Program-made: the position numbers and the translations under genes
Origin: [Clostridium] fimetarium
GTDB lineage: Bacteria > Bacillota > Clostridia > Lachnospirales > Lachnospiraceae
Length of the DNA stretch: 64,000 nucleotides
Direction: 5' to 3'
Assembly: GCF_900111235.1 (NCBI RefSeq)
Contig: NZ_FOJI01000003.1
Coordinates: forward strand, 1-64,000
Notes under the pieces: generated by a model
Databases searched by the model: none
Told to the model about the DNA's origin: nothing
Seen by the model: only the letters and a program-made list of their open reading frames with translations
Shown here: positions 37,159 through 43,927 of the stretch, in pieces
Position numbering within the stretch: the first letter of the stretch is position 1
Layout: every line of letters starts with the position of its first letter

Positions 37159-37443
37159 TTATTTAGTTACTATTTCTTTCATTCTTCCAGTGTGTAAACT
37201 AATCAAGAATTTTAATTTGCACCGTGGACATGCGTATTCCACTGATGTTGTTGCCGGATGATAGGTAACATTGAATCCATGTCTTAGAAAATCATCTCTA
37301 CTATTGACGCTATCCTTTGAAACCCTCGAAAAGTCTATATGAACTGGTTTCTTGTCTTCATATTTAATTGCAATCTTCCTGCAATCATCGTCTTCTATAT
37401 CAAACAATCTCTGCTTACATTTTCTGCATCGAATAATTCTCAT
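37159..37443 (-). CDS. Zinc-ribbon protein of the mobile element
   Basis: A 94-aa protein with two CxxC pairs: CRKCKQRLFDIE at residues 6-17 and CPRCKLKF near 73. They frame a central segment and should form one zinc site. Probably a small nucleic-acid-binding or regulatory protein. It belongs to the set of short co-directional genes preceding the recombinases. Confidence 0.6.
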   Translation of the reverse strand: MRIIRCRKCKQRLFDIEDDDCRKIAIKYEDKKPVHIDFSRVSKDSVNSRDDFLRHGFNVTYHPATTSVEYACPRCKLKFLISLHTGRMKEIVTK

Positions 37444-37478
37444 CTAAACGCCTCTTTCTTTAACGCATCTAATACAAA

Positions 37479-37518
37479 TGCCAGAGCAAAATTAATATTT
37501 TTTTGTAATGCTCTGGCA
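37479..37518. terminator. 10-bp perfect inverted repeat
   Basis: TGCCAGAGCA (37479-37488) and TGCTCTGGCA (37509-37518) pair exactly around a 20-nt A+T-rich loop. It lies between the 42-43-aa ORF and the zinc-ribbon gene. No strong T-run follows on the minus strand, so it could be an attenuator or a protein-binding site. The terminator at 38560-38605 shares the same outer TGCCAGA / TCTGGCA sequence. Confidence 0.45.
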
Positions 37519-37537
37519 ACTTCTATTGGCCTTCTAC

Positions 37538-37669
37538 CTAATTTCTGATATATTCAACTGCCTCATCTTCAGTTGGACAGCTAACTACCTTCTTGCCATC
37601 TGCCGCATAAACAACTACTTCACTTGCATAAATCACATATGAATAATTATCTGAATCAGCATTCATCAT
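37538..37669 (-). CDS. Short ORF coupled to the resolvase-like gene
   Basis: A 43-aa frame (MMNADSDNYSYVIYASEVVV then YAADGKKVVSC) ending at a TAG at 37538. Its ATG overlaps the last codons of the upstream resolvase-like gene by 14 nt, as in translationally coupled small element genes. There is no strong separate ribosome binding site. Function unknown. Confidence 0.45.
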   Translation of the reverse strand: MMNADSDNYSYVIYASEVVVYAADGKKVVSCPTEDEAVEYIRN

Positions 37670-38012
37670 AGTTGCATTTCATTGAACCATCATAAATAGA
37701 TACAACCTCACCGCCATATCTCTTAACCTGCATTAAGAAATACTTCTGCTCATCCTTATCCGCCGTAATATCATTGATATCTCTGACAAGAATTACAGAA
37801 TATCTCCCTGACTCTAAGCCTTCCATTAGCTCATTAATTATTGGTCTATCTACATCATAACTACCCTTGCGATCAACTATTACATCTAGTAGCTTCAGTC
37901 CATTATCCTCTGCAAATTGATACATCTGTGCTCCCATATCCATCACTTTCAAATCACTTTTACGTGATTTCACAAATCCAAATGCTCTTTCTTTTATTAA
38001 AATTAAAATCAT
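37656..38012 (-). CDS. Stand-alone resolvase N-terminal-domain-like protein
   Basis: About 118 aa if started at the ATG at 38012 after AGGTGATTAAT; a longer frame reaches 38096. It resembles the catalytic fold of serine recombinases (MGAQMYQFAEDNGLKLLDVI, DRPIINELMEGLESGRYSVI, LVRDINDI), with the LxxGxxDxIxVxxxxR pattern. It lacks a clear YxRxS nucleophile motif and any DNA-binding domain. It may modulate the full-length recombinases or simply be a degenerate paralog. Two operator-like inverted repeats lie upstream. Confidence 0.55.
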   Translation of the reverse strand: MILILIKERAFGFVKSRKSDLKVMDMGAQMYQFAEDNGLKLLDVIVDRKGSYDVDRPIINELMEGLESGRYSVILVRDINDITADKDEQKYFLMQVKRYGGEVVSIYDGSMKCNYDEC

Positions 38013-38135
38013 ATTAATCACCTGTGCTTTCATAATTCTTGAGTTACTTTGCGCGCTTGTACTCAATTTTAGGTTTGTAACCGGTGTGACCATCAACCAT
38101 GATTTAATTTTAGATTACTTTATCTTTTTTCTAAA

Positions 38136-38172
38136 CGACACCGTATGTCGCTGCACCCGACATCTGATGTCG
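38136..38172. promoter_or_regulatory. Two tandem CGACA-N5-TGTCG operators
   Basis: CGACA-N5-TGTCG occurs at 38136-38150 and again at 38158-38172, a start-to-start spacing of 22 bp (two helical turns). They lie between the XRE repressor gene and the resolvase-like gene, just upstream of the latter's likely promoter. Identical half-sites and phasing strongly suggest a repressor dimer pair; the adjacent XRE protein is the natural candidate. Confidence 0.65.
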
Positions 38173-38176
38173 TGTT

Positions 38177-38515
38177 TCAACTAACTAATAGGTTTTTATT
38201 TTCAAAGAATGCTGCTAACATCTTAAATGCGAATTCCTGTTCTGCCTGTGATTTGTCTACTAAGAAGTCAGAGATTTTATTATCGGTTATGTGTTCCTCT
38301 TTTCCAAATAGAAGGTAATCCGTGCTAATATCTAATGCCTGAGCTAGTTCTACTAACTTATCTATGCTGCTTGTACTACTGCCAACTTCTATACGTTGAA
38401 TCTGTCTTGAATCTGAATAGCCTACTGCTATTGCCAAATCTAGTTGTTTCATATTTCTTATTTCTCTTATTTCTTTTATTCGTTCACCATATTTGATGCT
38501 GTCAAAATATTGCAC
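38177..38515 (-). CDS. XRE-family transcriptional regulator
   Basis: A 112-aa protein with an N-terminal Cro/CI helix-turn-helix: KQLDLAIAVGYSDSRQIQRI then EVGSSTSSIDKLVELAQALD. The C-terminal tail probably dimerises. The GTG at 38515 is chosen, because GGAGGT lies 6 nt before it and inside the longer frame. It sits just upstream of two CGACA-N5-TGTCG repeats and is likely the element's own repressor. Confidence 0.78.
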   Translation of the reverse strand: MQYFDSIKYGERIKEIREIRNMKQLDLAIAVGYSDSRQIQRIEVGSSTSSIDKLVELAQALDISTDYLLFGKEEHITDNKISDFLVDKSQAEQEFAFKMLAAFFENKNLLVS

Positions 38516-38559
38516 GGTATTACCTCCTTCCAGTTTTGAATTCTTTTTAAACAAAAAAA

Positions 38560-38605
38560 TGCCAGAATAAGAAGAGACTTTATTCGTCTCATTCTTACTC
38601 TGGCA
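38560..38605 (-). terminator. Terminator upstream of the XRE gene
   Basis: TGCCAGA and GAGAC pair with GTCTC and TCTGGCA through a long near-continuous stem (38560-38605). On the minus strand it is followed by a T-run of seven (38559-38553). It ends transcription from the small genes at 38.7-39.3 kb before the XRE gene. Confidence 0.75.
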
Positions 38606-38700
38606 ATTTGCTTCTCGTGGCTATAGGCTGCGGTTTTCAAACTTGCCCTATAACGGATTTGATCCTGTCAAACCTCTATGCGGATGCGTGGCTCAGTAGT
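38606..38700 (-). ncRNA. G+C-richer structured stretch, possible 3'UTR or small RNA
   Basis: This 95-nt stretch has visibly higher G+C than the surroundings and no coding frame. It contains pairings such as TATAGG (38622-38627) with CCTATA (38647-38652), and a TTTGA/TCAAA hairpin around 38660-38673 (plus-strand TTTGA with TCAAA). It ends in the strong terminator at 38560-38605. It could be a structured 3' untranslated region or a small RNA of the element. Speculative. Confidence 0.25.
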
Positions 38701-38702
38701 CA

Positions 38703-38912
38703 CTATATGAAATTAGTAGCAATTCTGCTATATGCTACAATTCTTCTTTGTCTTTGTTGTTCTGTCACATGTTTTAAATTAATAACGGATACTTCTGTGC
38801 AGCAAGGGCACTTAATTCTAATAACACCTTCGGAAGCTACTCCACAATCAAATAATCTTTTATTAGAACAATTGGGGCAATGTACGTGTATTTCTTCATC
38901 TGCAAAACTCAT
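38703..38912 (-). CDS. Com-like zinc-finger regulator
   Basis: A 69-aa protein with CPNCSNKRLFDCG near residue 12 and IRIKCPCC near 32, the two CxxC pairs and spacing of Mu Com-type translational activators. A strong GAGGAGGTGTTTGA site sets the start. Com proteins bind mRNA and enable translation of a downstream gene. No DNA-modification gene follows here, only the structured stretch and terminator. Confidence 0.6.
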   Translation of the reverse strand: MSFADEEIHVHCPNCSNKRLFDCGVASEGVIRIKCPCCTEVSVINLKHVTEQQRQRRIVAYSRIATNFI

Positions 38913-39102
38913 TCAAACACCTCCTCGAAATTTTCAGGTGCTGCTTAACAAAATCTTGAGGTAACCTTTCCATCGGTTCCTTGGTAGCGATGAGATAATT
39001 ATAAATCGAACGTACGTTTGTGTCAAGAATTATTTTATGCTTCGTGTCCTTTATTTGATACTTGCTTTTGCAGTGGTGTTCTAATAGTTTTAACACATTC
39101 AC
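38896..39102 (-). CDS. Small element protein, unknown
   Basis: A 68-aa basic protein started by GTG at 39102; an ATG in this spot is out of frame. It reads KLLEHHCKSKYQIKDTKHKI then YNYLIATKEPMERLPQDFVK. The end overlaps the Com-like gene by 17 nt, implying coupling. No recognisable domain. The ribosome binding site is weak, so coupling to the gene upstream is likely. Confidence 0.45.
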   Translation of the reverse strand: MNVLKLLEHHCKSKYQIKDTKHKIILDTNVRSIYNYLIATKEPMERLPQDFVKQHLKISRRCLNEFCR

Positions 39103-39120
39103 CGCTATCTTTTTAATAAC

Positions 39121-39300
39121 TTATGCTACAATTCTTTCTATGATTTTAAGATACTTATTAAATTTAACTATTTTCTTTTCTTTTACACCAGGTTCCTTTA
39201 TTTCTAAATATACAGAACCATCTTCCTCGCAAATAAATACACATACAATACCTTTGTATCCTTCTTCTCTTACAACTACTCTTACTACTCTTTCTAGCAT
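39121..39300 (-). CDS. 59-aa element protein
   Basis: The minus-strand frame from the ATG at 39300 (MLERVVRVVVREEGYKGIVC, then VFICEEDGSVYLEIKEPGVK) to TAA at 39121. A perfect AAGGAGGAATCTATTAT site lies upstream, so this is a genuine small gene although it is short. It is probably the first gene of the 39.3-38.7 kb group. A compact beta-rich protein; function unknown. Confidence 0.6.
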   Translation of the reverse strand: MLERVVRVVVREEGYKGIVCVFICEEDGSVYLEIKEPGVKEKKIVKFNKYLKIIERIVA

Positions 39301-39743
39301 ATAATAGATTCCTCCTTAGGTTTGTTAGATCAACAAGTCTCCTGTAGGGCATAAAAAAATCCCTAAAGACATAGTTCACTTGAGAATTGTTGTCAAAATA
39401 ACCAATTTCAAATTTTTATAACTATGTATTAGAGAAACCTAATTAAAACTATTCTATTTATGTATAATAAAAAATACTATTATAAAATATCTATCTTCTT
39501 AATATAAAAATATATTACCATGATTTTACAAATATTGCAATAATATTTGTAAATATTTGTATATTTATATTTTAACTTGGGCATACTAATAAATTATGTA
39601 TTTTCTAATTAATTAAATATCTACATTTTGAATAATTATTACAATATTATATTTAATATCAATTTAGTGTATTTGTCTCGAAGTTATTTTGCGCTTTATA
39701 GATAATTTGAATATTGATACTTATTTGCATTTATTATTTATTA
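39301..39743. other. Very A+T-rich gap without gene
   Basis: A 440-bp stretch with extreme A+T content and many TATATT-like words, including an imperfect TTTACAAATATTG / CAATAATATTTGTAAA inverted repeat around 39522-39552. I see no coding frame. It probably carries the promoter for the 39.3-kb genes; an origin or transfer site cannot be excluded but is not supported by a defined motif. Confidence 0.4.
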
Positions 39744-39780
39744 GATGTTGCAGAGGATTAAGCACAACCCTCGCAGCATC
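39744..39780. terminator. Bidirectional hairpin terminator
   Basis: GATGTTGCAGAGG (39744-39756) pairs with CCTCGCAGCATC (39769-39780) with minor mismatch, followed on the plus side by CATTTTTT. It lies just past the end of the small decayed ORF, so it should end minus-strand transcripts from the toxin gene as well. Confidence 0.6.
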
Positions 39781-39797
39781 CATTTTTTAAATGAAAT

Positions 39798-39932
39798 CTA
39801 TGCACTCTTTTGATCACTCCAGAATGAAAATGATCTCTGTACATCCTCAGTAATATCCACCTGAACAATTCCATCTCTCTTGCACTTTGCTTCAATATAT
39901 ACATACCCATCCTTTGTTATTCGCAAATCCAT
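39798..39932 (-). pseudogene. Short ORF, possibly start-less remnant
   Basis: A frame ending at TAG 39798 reads RLMDLRITKDGYVYIEAKCK then RDGIVQVDITEDVQRSF. The first ATG (39932) has no ribosome binding site, while homologous-looking sequence (RYDKCNYNPN) continues upstream in frame to a TGA. An ATG in another frame lies just upstream, so a one-base shift may have broken a small zinc-ribbon-like gene. Only one of the expected CxxC pairs is seen. Confidence 0.35.
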
Positions 39933-40007
39933 TAATCTGTTTGGATTGTAATTACATTTATCATATCTTATTGTTATTCATACCATAGGTAGTACCTCAA
40001 TTCGTCT

Positions 40008-40406
40008 TTAATCCAATTCCGGCATCAAATATATACCGCACTGAATTGCAATACCTCCTGTAATCTTTTTCATTACACTTTGATTAGTAATCATGCCTGA
40101 CACTTTTCTGATGTCCATTTTATCGATTGATTGAATCTGCTCTGTTAATGCAACAGAATCACGAATAAGTCCACTGGCATCCTTTTTGTCTACATCTATA
40201 TGTGTGGGTAACCCTTTCTTCTTACTTTTTGATGTAATCGGTACTACTGTAACGACTGGACTATGTTCGTTACACTTGTTATTAGATACTATACATGCAG
40301 GTCTTATTCCACCCTGCTTGCTCCTGTTTGCGTAGATTCCAAAGTCCACCCACACGATATTTCCACGTCTTAAGGCAATATCTCTGCTATGATTATTTTT
40401 AACCAT
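40008..40406 (-). CDS. PemK/MazF-family toxin
   Basis: A 132-aa type II toxin with the fold's landmarks: LRRGNIVWVDFG at the start, GGIRPACIVSNNKCNE, VTVVPITSK, and DSVALTEQIQSIDKMDI. These proteins cleave mRNA at short motifs. The usual antitoxin gene is not found directly upstream: only a terminator hairpin separates it from the 58-aa protein. A start at 40406 follows GGAGGAATATAAA. The toxin may be regulated by a distant or unusual antitoxin, or serve as an orphan. Confidence 0.8.
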   Translation of the reverse strand: MVKNNHSRDIALRRGNIVWVDFGIYANRSKQGGIRPACIVSNNKCNEHSPVVTVVPITSKSKKKGLPTHIDVDKKDASGLIRDSVALTEQIQSIDKMDIRKVSGMITNQSVMKKITGGIAIQCGIYLMPELD

Positions 40407-40492
40407 TTTATATTCCTCCACATTATCAATTTTGCTATGTTAATAGTTACATCTATATTTAAAGGATCCGGATTCCTTAATTTTCAAAACAA

Positions 40493-40548
40493 AAAGCCAA
40501 AGCAGTGTTATACCATCACTTCTGATGGTATAACACTACTCCGGCTTT
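40493..40548. terminator. Strong terminator after the defence operon
   Basis: A long stem pairs AGTGTTATACCATCA (from 40504) with TGATGGTATAACACT (to 40537), plus flanking AAGCC/GGCTT. On the minus strand it ends in CTTTTTGTTTT. It closes the transcript of the DGQHR-58-aa genes and lies upstream of the PemK-like gene. Confidence 0.8.
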
Positions 40549-40638
40549 GACTCATATCGGACCAGCTCGTCCAAGTAGTTTGTATATTTTTTTATTGCTG
40601 ACAATCTCTCGTATAGGATTGCCTAACATCCATTCTTT

Positions 40639-40815
40639 CTATAAAGGACTAAATAACATCTTCACAAGTTCATCTGCATAAATATAATCTACTTTATTGT
40701 GATTCTTTACTTCTAATGCTCTTCTACCATTAATATCCTTTTTTTCTCCAATAACTAGTCCTGTTGGAATCCCCTGCGTATGAATTATATTTTCTTTGCT
40801 TGACACATTTTGCAT
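40639..40815 (-). CDS. 58-aa protein downstream of the DGQHR gene
   Basis: A minus-strand frame from ATG 40815 to TAG 40639 (MQNVSSKENIIHTQGIPTGL, then VIGEKKDINGRRALEVKNHN). GAAAGGGTGATTTGA precedes it. It lies 54 bp after the DGQHR gene, before the terminator, so it is probably in the same transcript. No recognised family. Confidence 0.5.
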   Translation of the reverse strand: MQNVSSKENIIHTQGIPTGLVIGEKKDINGRRALEVKNHNKVDYIYADELVKMLFSPL

Positions 40816-40869
40816 TCAAATCACCCTTTCTACTTACACACTCATTAATCACATTCAGTTAAGTTGACT

Positions 40870-42156
40870 TTATTTTATTATTTGGGGAAGTTCTACAGTA
40901 TTATCATCAGCAGCATCCCTAAGTATATTAAGTAATTCTTCTTTTTCTTTCTTTGAATAACTCTCTCCAATAATCATGTATGCTATAATTTTTCCCGCAT
41001 TTCTTATTGCTTGTCCCCCAGTTATCATATTTCTTGATGCACTATTAGTTATCAAAACATTTATCCATACAGGATTATCATATGACCAATCAATTCTATT
41101 AAACTTTTCAATAACATCTTCATACTCAAAGCCCATTTCTAAAATCGTATACACTGCTTGCGCATATGCCATATGGGTTACTGGCTTTAATAATAGATCT
41201 GCTTTTCTCAAATTTTCAAGTGGTTTTCCGTTCTTAACATATGAAATGTAATCTTTGAATACTGTTATTCCTTCCATTGACAGATTCCAAAAATTTTTCA
41301 TAATCCCTTCTGCTTCTGATATATTTTCATCACTTGAAGCGGATTTTGCAGTTATATCGTAATGAGATAAAATTGCTTCTGTTATTGTATAAAGAGCACT
41401 AAGTGTTGTTAATTGCTTACTTCTTAACGGAATAGTATTTGATGTCCAATTAACTATCTCAACATTATTAATTTTCTTTAATGGTGCATTTTCTCCATTA
41501 AACATTTTTCTTGATACAACTGCTATTACATCATCCTCAGATGTAATAATATTATCACTTTTTGAGGTTTGCTTGGCATATCGATTAACTTTATTAAATA
41601 TTTTACGTATTTTATTGTTATCATTTTTATGTTCAACAAAAATAACACTTATATCTGCATCAGCAAACTCCGGATGTGCCTCCAATTCATTCAAAATTGT
41701 CTCAGACAATTTCACACTTCCCGGAACACCATTTCGTCCTCGTATCGCCATATTTAATGATGCTAATCGATGTTGACCATCCAATGCAATTAAAACTTTA
41801 TTATCTGGAAGTGTCAAAAAACCTGCTTCATTTAAAGTGTCATCATATGCTGCTAATTTCACGTCTACAACTTCTTTTATTGGCTGATATTTTACATTTT
41901 CCCATCCTGAATATATATCTACGATAAGCGCCCCAAAAAACCAGTTAGGATCATTAATTATATACGGTACTATATCAGAGGCTACTCTTTCACCTTTTAT
42001 TTCTCTTTGCATTCTTTCATCTATACTCATATCTGGCCAGTTTGGCATTTCAGAAGCATAACCAACATTTTGAATCAATGTACTTGCCTTAATTTTTGTA
42101 AGATAATATTCTGTATTTCCCATCTTACATTTTTGAGCTAACAATGTTAATCCCAT
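40870..42156 (-). CDS. DGQHR-domain protein, DndB-like
   Basis: A 428-aa cytoplasmic protein with the motif IALDGQHRLASLNMAIRG (DGQHR at about residues 126-130), which defines the DndB/DGQHR family. In Dnd phosphorothioation systems, DndB represses the modification genes and limits modification frequency; related motifs also occur in SspE-type effectors for nucleotide hydrolysis. FVEHKNDNNKIRKIFNKVNR resembles the ParB-like continuation. The ATG at 42156 is favoured, as GGGAGGT lies 6 nt upstream; the two earlier ATGs overlap that site. A terminator and palindromic sites separate it from the methyltransferase gene, so it has its own promoter. Confidence 0.75.
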   Translation of the reverse strand: MGLTLLAQKCKMGNTEYYLTKIKASTLIQNVGYASEMPNWPDMSIDERMQREIKGERVASDIVPYIINDPNWFFGALIVDIYSGWENVKYQPIKEVVDVKLAAYDDTLNEAGFLTLPDNKVLIALDGQHRLASLNMAIRGRNGVPGSVKLSETILNELEAHPEFADADISVIFVEHKNDNNKIRKIFNKVNRYAKQTSKSDNIITSEDDVIAVVSRKMFNGENAPLKKINNVEIVNWTSNTIPLRSKQLTTLSALYTITEAILSHYDITAKSASSDENISEAEGIMKNFWNLSMEGITVFKDYISYVKNGKPLENLRKADLLLKPVTHMAYAQAVYTILEMGFEYEDVIEKFNRIDWSYDNPVWINVLITNSASRNMITGGQAIRNAGKIIAYMIIGESYSKKEKEELLNILRDAADDNTVELPQIIK

Positions 42157-42169
42157 TTTCATACCTCCC

Positions 42170-42248
42170 ATGTTTTATAAATTATTTTATACTTCATACT
42201 GGAATATTACACCATTTTCCGAAGCATGTCAAATGTTTTATAAAACAT
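42170..42248. promoter_or_regulatory. Palindromic operator candidates upstream of the DGQHR gene
   Basis: ATGTTTTATAAAACAT (42233-42248) is a perfect 16-bp palindrome. The first 12 bases recur as ATGTTTTATAAA at 42170-42181, overlapping the gene's ribosome-binding region. A related TTTTATGTAAAACA follows at 42255-42268. They would allow autorepression of the DndB-like gene. Confidence 0.5.
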
Positions 42249-42270
42249 ATCAATTTTTATGTAAAACAAA

Positions 42271-42298
42271 GGAGTATGCTTTTATTAACACATACTCC
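42271..42298 (-). terminator. Hairpin after the methyltransferase gene
   Basis: GGAGTATG (42271-42278) pairs exactly with CATACTCC (42291-42298) immediately after the methyltransferase stop, followed on the minus strand by TTTGTTTT. Likely ends or attenuates the main defence transcript before the DGQHR gene. Confidence 0.55.
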
Positions 42299-42301
42299 AA
42301 A

Positions 42302-42886
42302 CTATAGTTTCTTCAGTATAAAATTCATCCACTTGAAATCATTTCGATCCATATTATCTTTTGTGTACCATAATTCTTCTAAATGCAATTCTTGATTTTG
42401 ATGTAAAATATCTTCAAGTAAATCTTCTGTGAAATTAATATAATATCTGCCATCATCTTGATACCCAGTTTCAATTTCTGATTTTACAGATACAAATATT
42501 ACCCCTTCTTCAGTTATACATTTTTTCAGTTTCCCAAAAGCGCTACTTAAATCTTCAATATTCAAGTGTAAAAATGAGGCACATGCCCATATACCATCAT
42601 ATAATTTTTCTGGTTTCCAGTCCTGAATACTTTTGTTAATGACCTTTATCCTGATATTTTCTTTGACAATTTTGCATAATGCTGTAGATTCATCAAGAGC
42701 TTCTACTATATATCCATGTTCATAAAAATACTTACTATCTCTTCCGCTACCACAACCTATGTCAATTATTAAACCACCCTCTGGAATATATTTTAAAAAA
42801 GGACTATATAAATTTACTGGTATGCTATACGTTGCATCAAAGTATGTTTTAGAATTTTTCTCATAATACTTTCGTGTACTATTCAT
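42302..42886 (-). CDS. Class I SAM-dependent methyltransferase
   Basis: A 194-aa methyltransferase with motif I GGLIIDIGCGSGRDSKYFYE, acidic motif II VEALDES, and a motif IV region GIWACASFLHL. There is no DNA-MTase catalytic motif (DPPY/NPPY or PCQ), so it looks like a TehB/UbiE-type small-molecule or protein methyltransferase. Its start overlaps the HNH gene by 8 nt, so the two are coupled. Its role in the island is unknown. Confidence 0.75.
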   Translation of the reverse strand: MNSTRKYYEKNSKTYFDATYSIPVNLYSPFLKYIPEGGLIIDIGCGSGRDSKYFYEHGYIVEALDESTALCKIVKENIRIKVINKSIQDWKPEKLYDGIWACASFLHLNIEDLSSAFGKLKKCITEEGVIFVSVKSEIETGYQDDGRYYINFTEDLLEDILHQNQELHLEELWYTKDNMDRNDFKWMNFILKKL

Positions 42887-43883
42887 GACTTACAACATTT
42901 GTGGGCTTCCATATTTTATTGTATCCATTCATCTTTGCCCAGTAGTATATATATTTTAACTTATCATTTCGATAATTTTTCATTCCACCATAGTTTGATT
43001 CAATCATAATAACATTGTTTCGTTCTGCAAGCGTATTTAAATAAATTTTGTCTGGCAACTTATCACTTTTTTGACGATTACACTCTGAACACGATAAAAC
43101 CAAATTCCATAAATTATCATCTTTAATAAATGACCATGGAATAAAATGGTCAACTTCTATCTTTCCTATTGATAACTTTCTTCCGCAATAAAAGCAAACT
43201 CTTTCTTCAAATTCTTCAAATAATATTTGCCTATAAGCAGATAAATTATTTCTTTTTGCACTTTCATCAAGTTTATCCAATAAATGTGACATTACCGAAT
43301 CATTGTTTACTTTTTCCAGAAATTTAGCCCATTCATAATAATTTAATTTTTCTATAATTGATTTATGTTTGCATATAAACTCATACATTAATGGATTAAT
43401 TTGTATCCATTCATCTTTTTTAGAAAATGAGTAGAACAATTGCTTTGTATCTTCATATAACGCTCCAACAACATATGTTTTGCATTTCATTTTCACCTTA
43501 TGAGATACCTCGGCAATGATTTTTTTAGGTAAAGATTCAAAGGGGACACCTTCATATATTTTATACTTTCGAGCTGTCTCATGAAGAATCTGCTCCAAAT
43601 GTGTTTGTCTATTATCATTAGTAATTGACTTTTGCTTAATTTCATATTTTAGTATCAAGTTCCAATATATTTCAGCAAACTTTGAAAACAATTGATCAAA
43701 AGACAATATTAATTCTTCATCTACGTTATATATATTATCAATGATTGACTTTAAAAAACCATATTTATAGCTTGAATCATTTTTTGAACATGAAGAAAAA
43801 ACGCTACTCAAGGCTGCCCATAAATCATCATCCGAAGCAAGTCTATTCACATATTTCCCTTCTTTCAGCTCAAATCCCGCCAT
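42879..43883 (-). CDS. HNH endonuclease, candidate effector
   Basis: A 334-aa protein with a C-terminal HNH nuclease: CFYCG (C230, C233), VDHFIPWSF (D245-H246), NLWNLVLSCSECN (N260, C265, C268). The two CxxC pairs bind structural zinc, and His/Asn form the betabetaalpha-Me active site. The 220-residue N-terminal region is helical and unrecognised, and could be the recognition part. It is followed by the overlapping methyltransferase gene and lies in the phosphorothioation island, so it is a good candidate for the nuclease that attacks unmodified or otherwise marked DNA. All active-site residues appear intact. Confidence 0.8.
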   Translation of the reverse strand: MAGFELKEGKYVNRLASDDDLWAALSSVFSSCSKNDSSYKYGFLKSIIDNIYNVDEELILSFDQLFSKFAEIYWNLILKYEIKQKSITNDNRQTHLEQILHETARKYKIYEGVPFESLPKKIIAEVSHKVKMKCKTYVVGALYEDTKQLFYSFSKKDEWIQINPLMYEFICKHKSIIEKLNYYEWAKFLEKVNNDSVMSHLLDKLDESAKRNNLSAYRQILFEEFEERVCFYCGRKLSIGKIEVDHFIPWSFIKDDNLWNLVLSCSECNRQKSDKLPDKIYLNTLAERNNVIMIESNYGGMKNYRNDKLKYIYYWAKMNGYNKIWKPTNVVSHE

Positions 43884-43927
43884 GAATTTCCACCTCCTTA
43901 CCCCCTTGTATTATTAATTCATGTACA

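Noticed and set aside
39164-39379. Basic 71-aa minus-strand frame
   Set aside because: It overlaps the 59-aa gene in another frame, and only the 59-aa gene has a ribosome binding site at its start.
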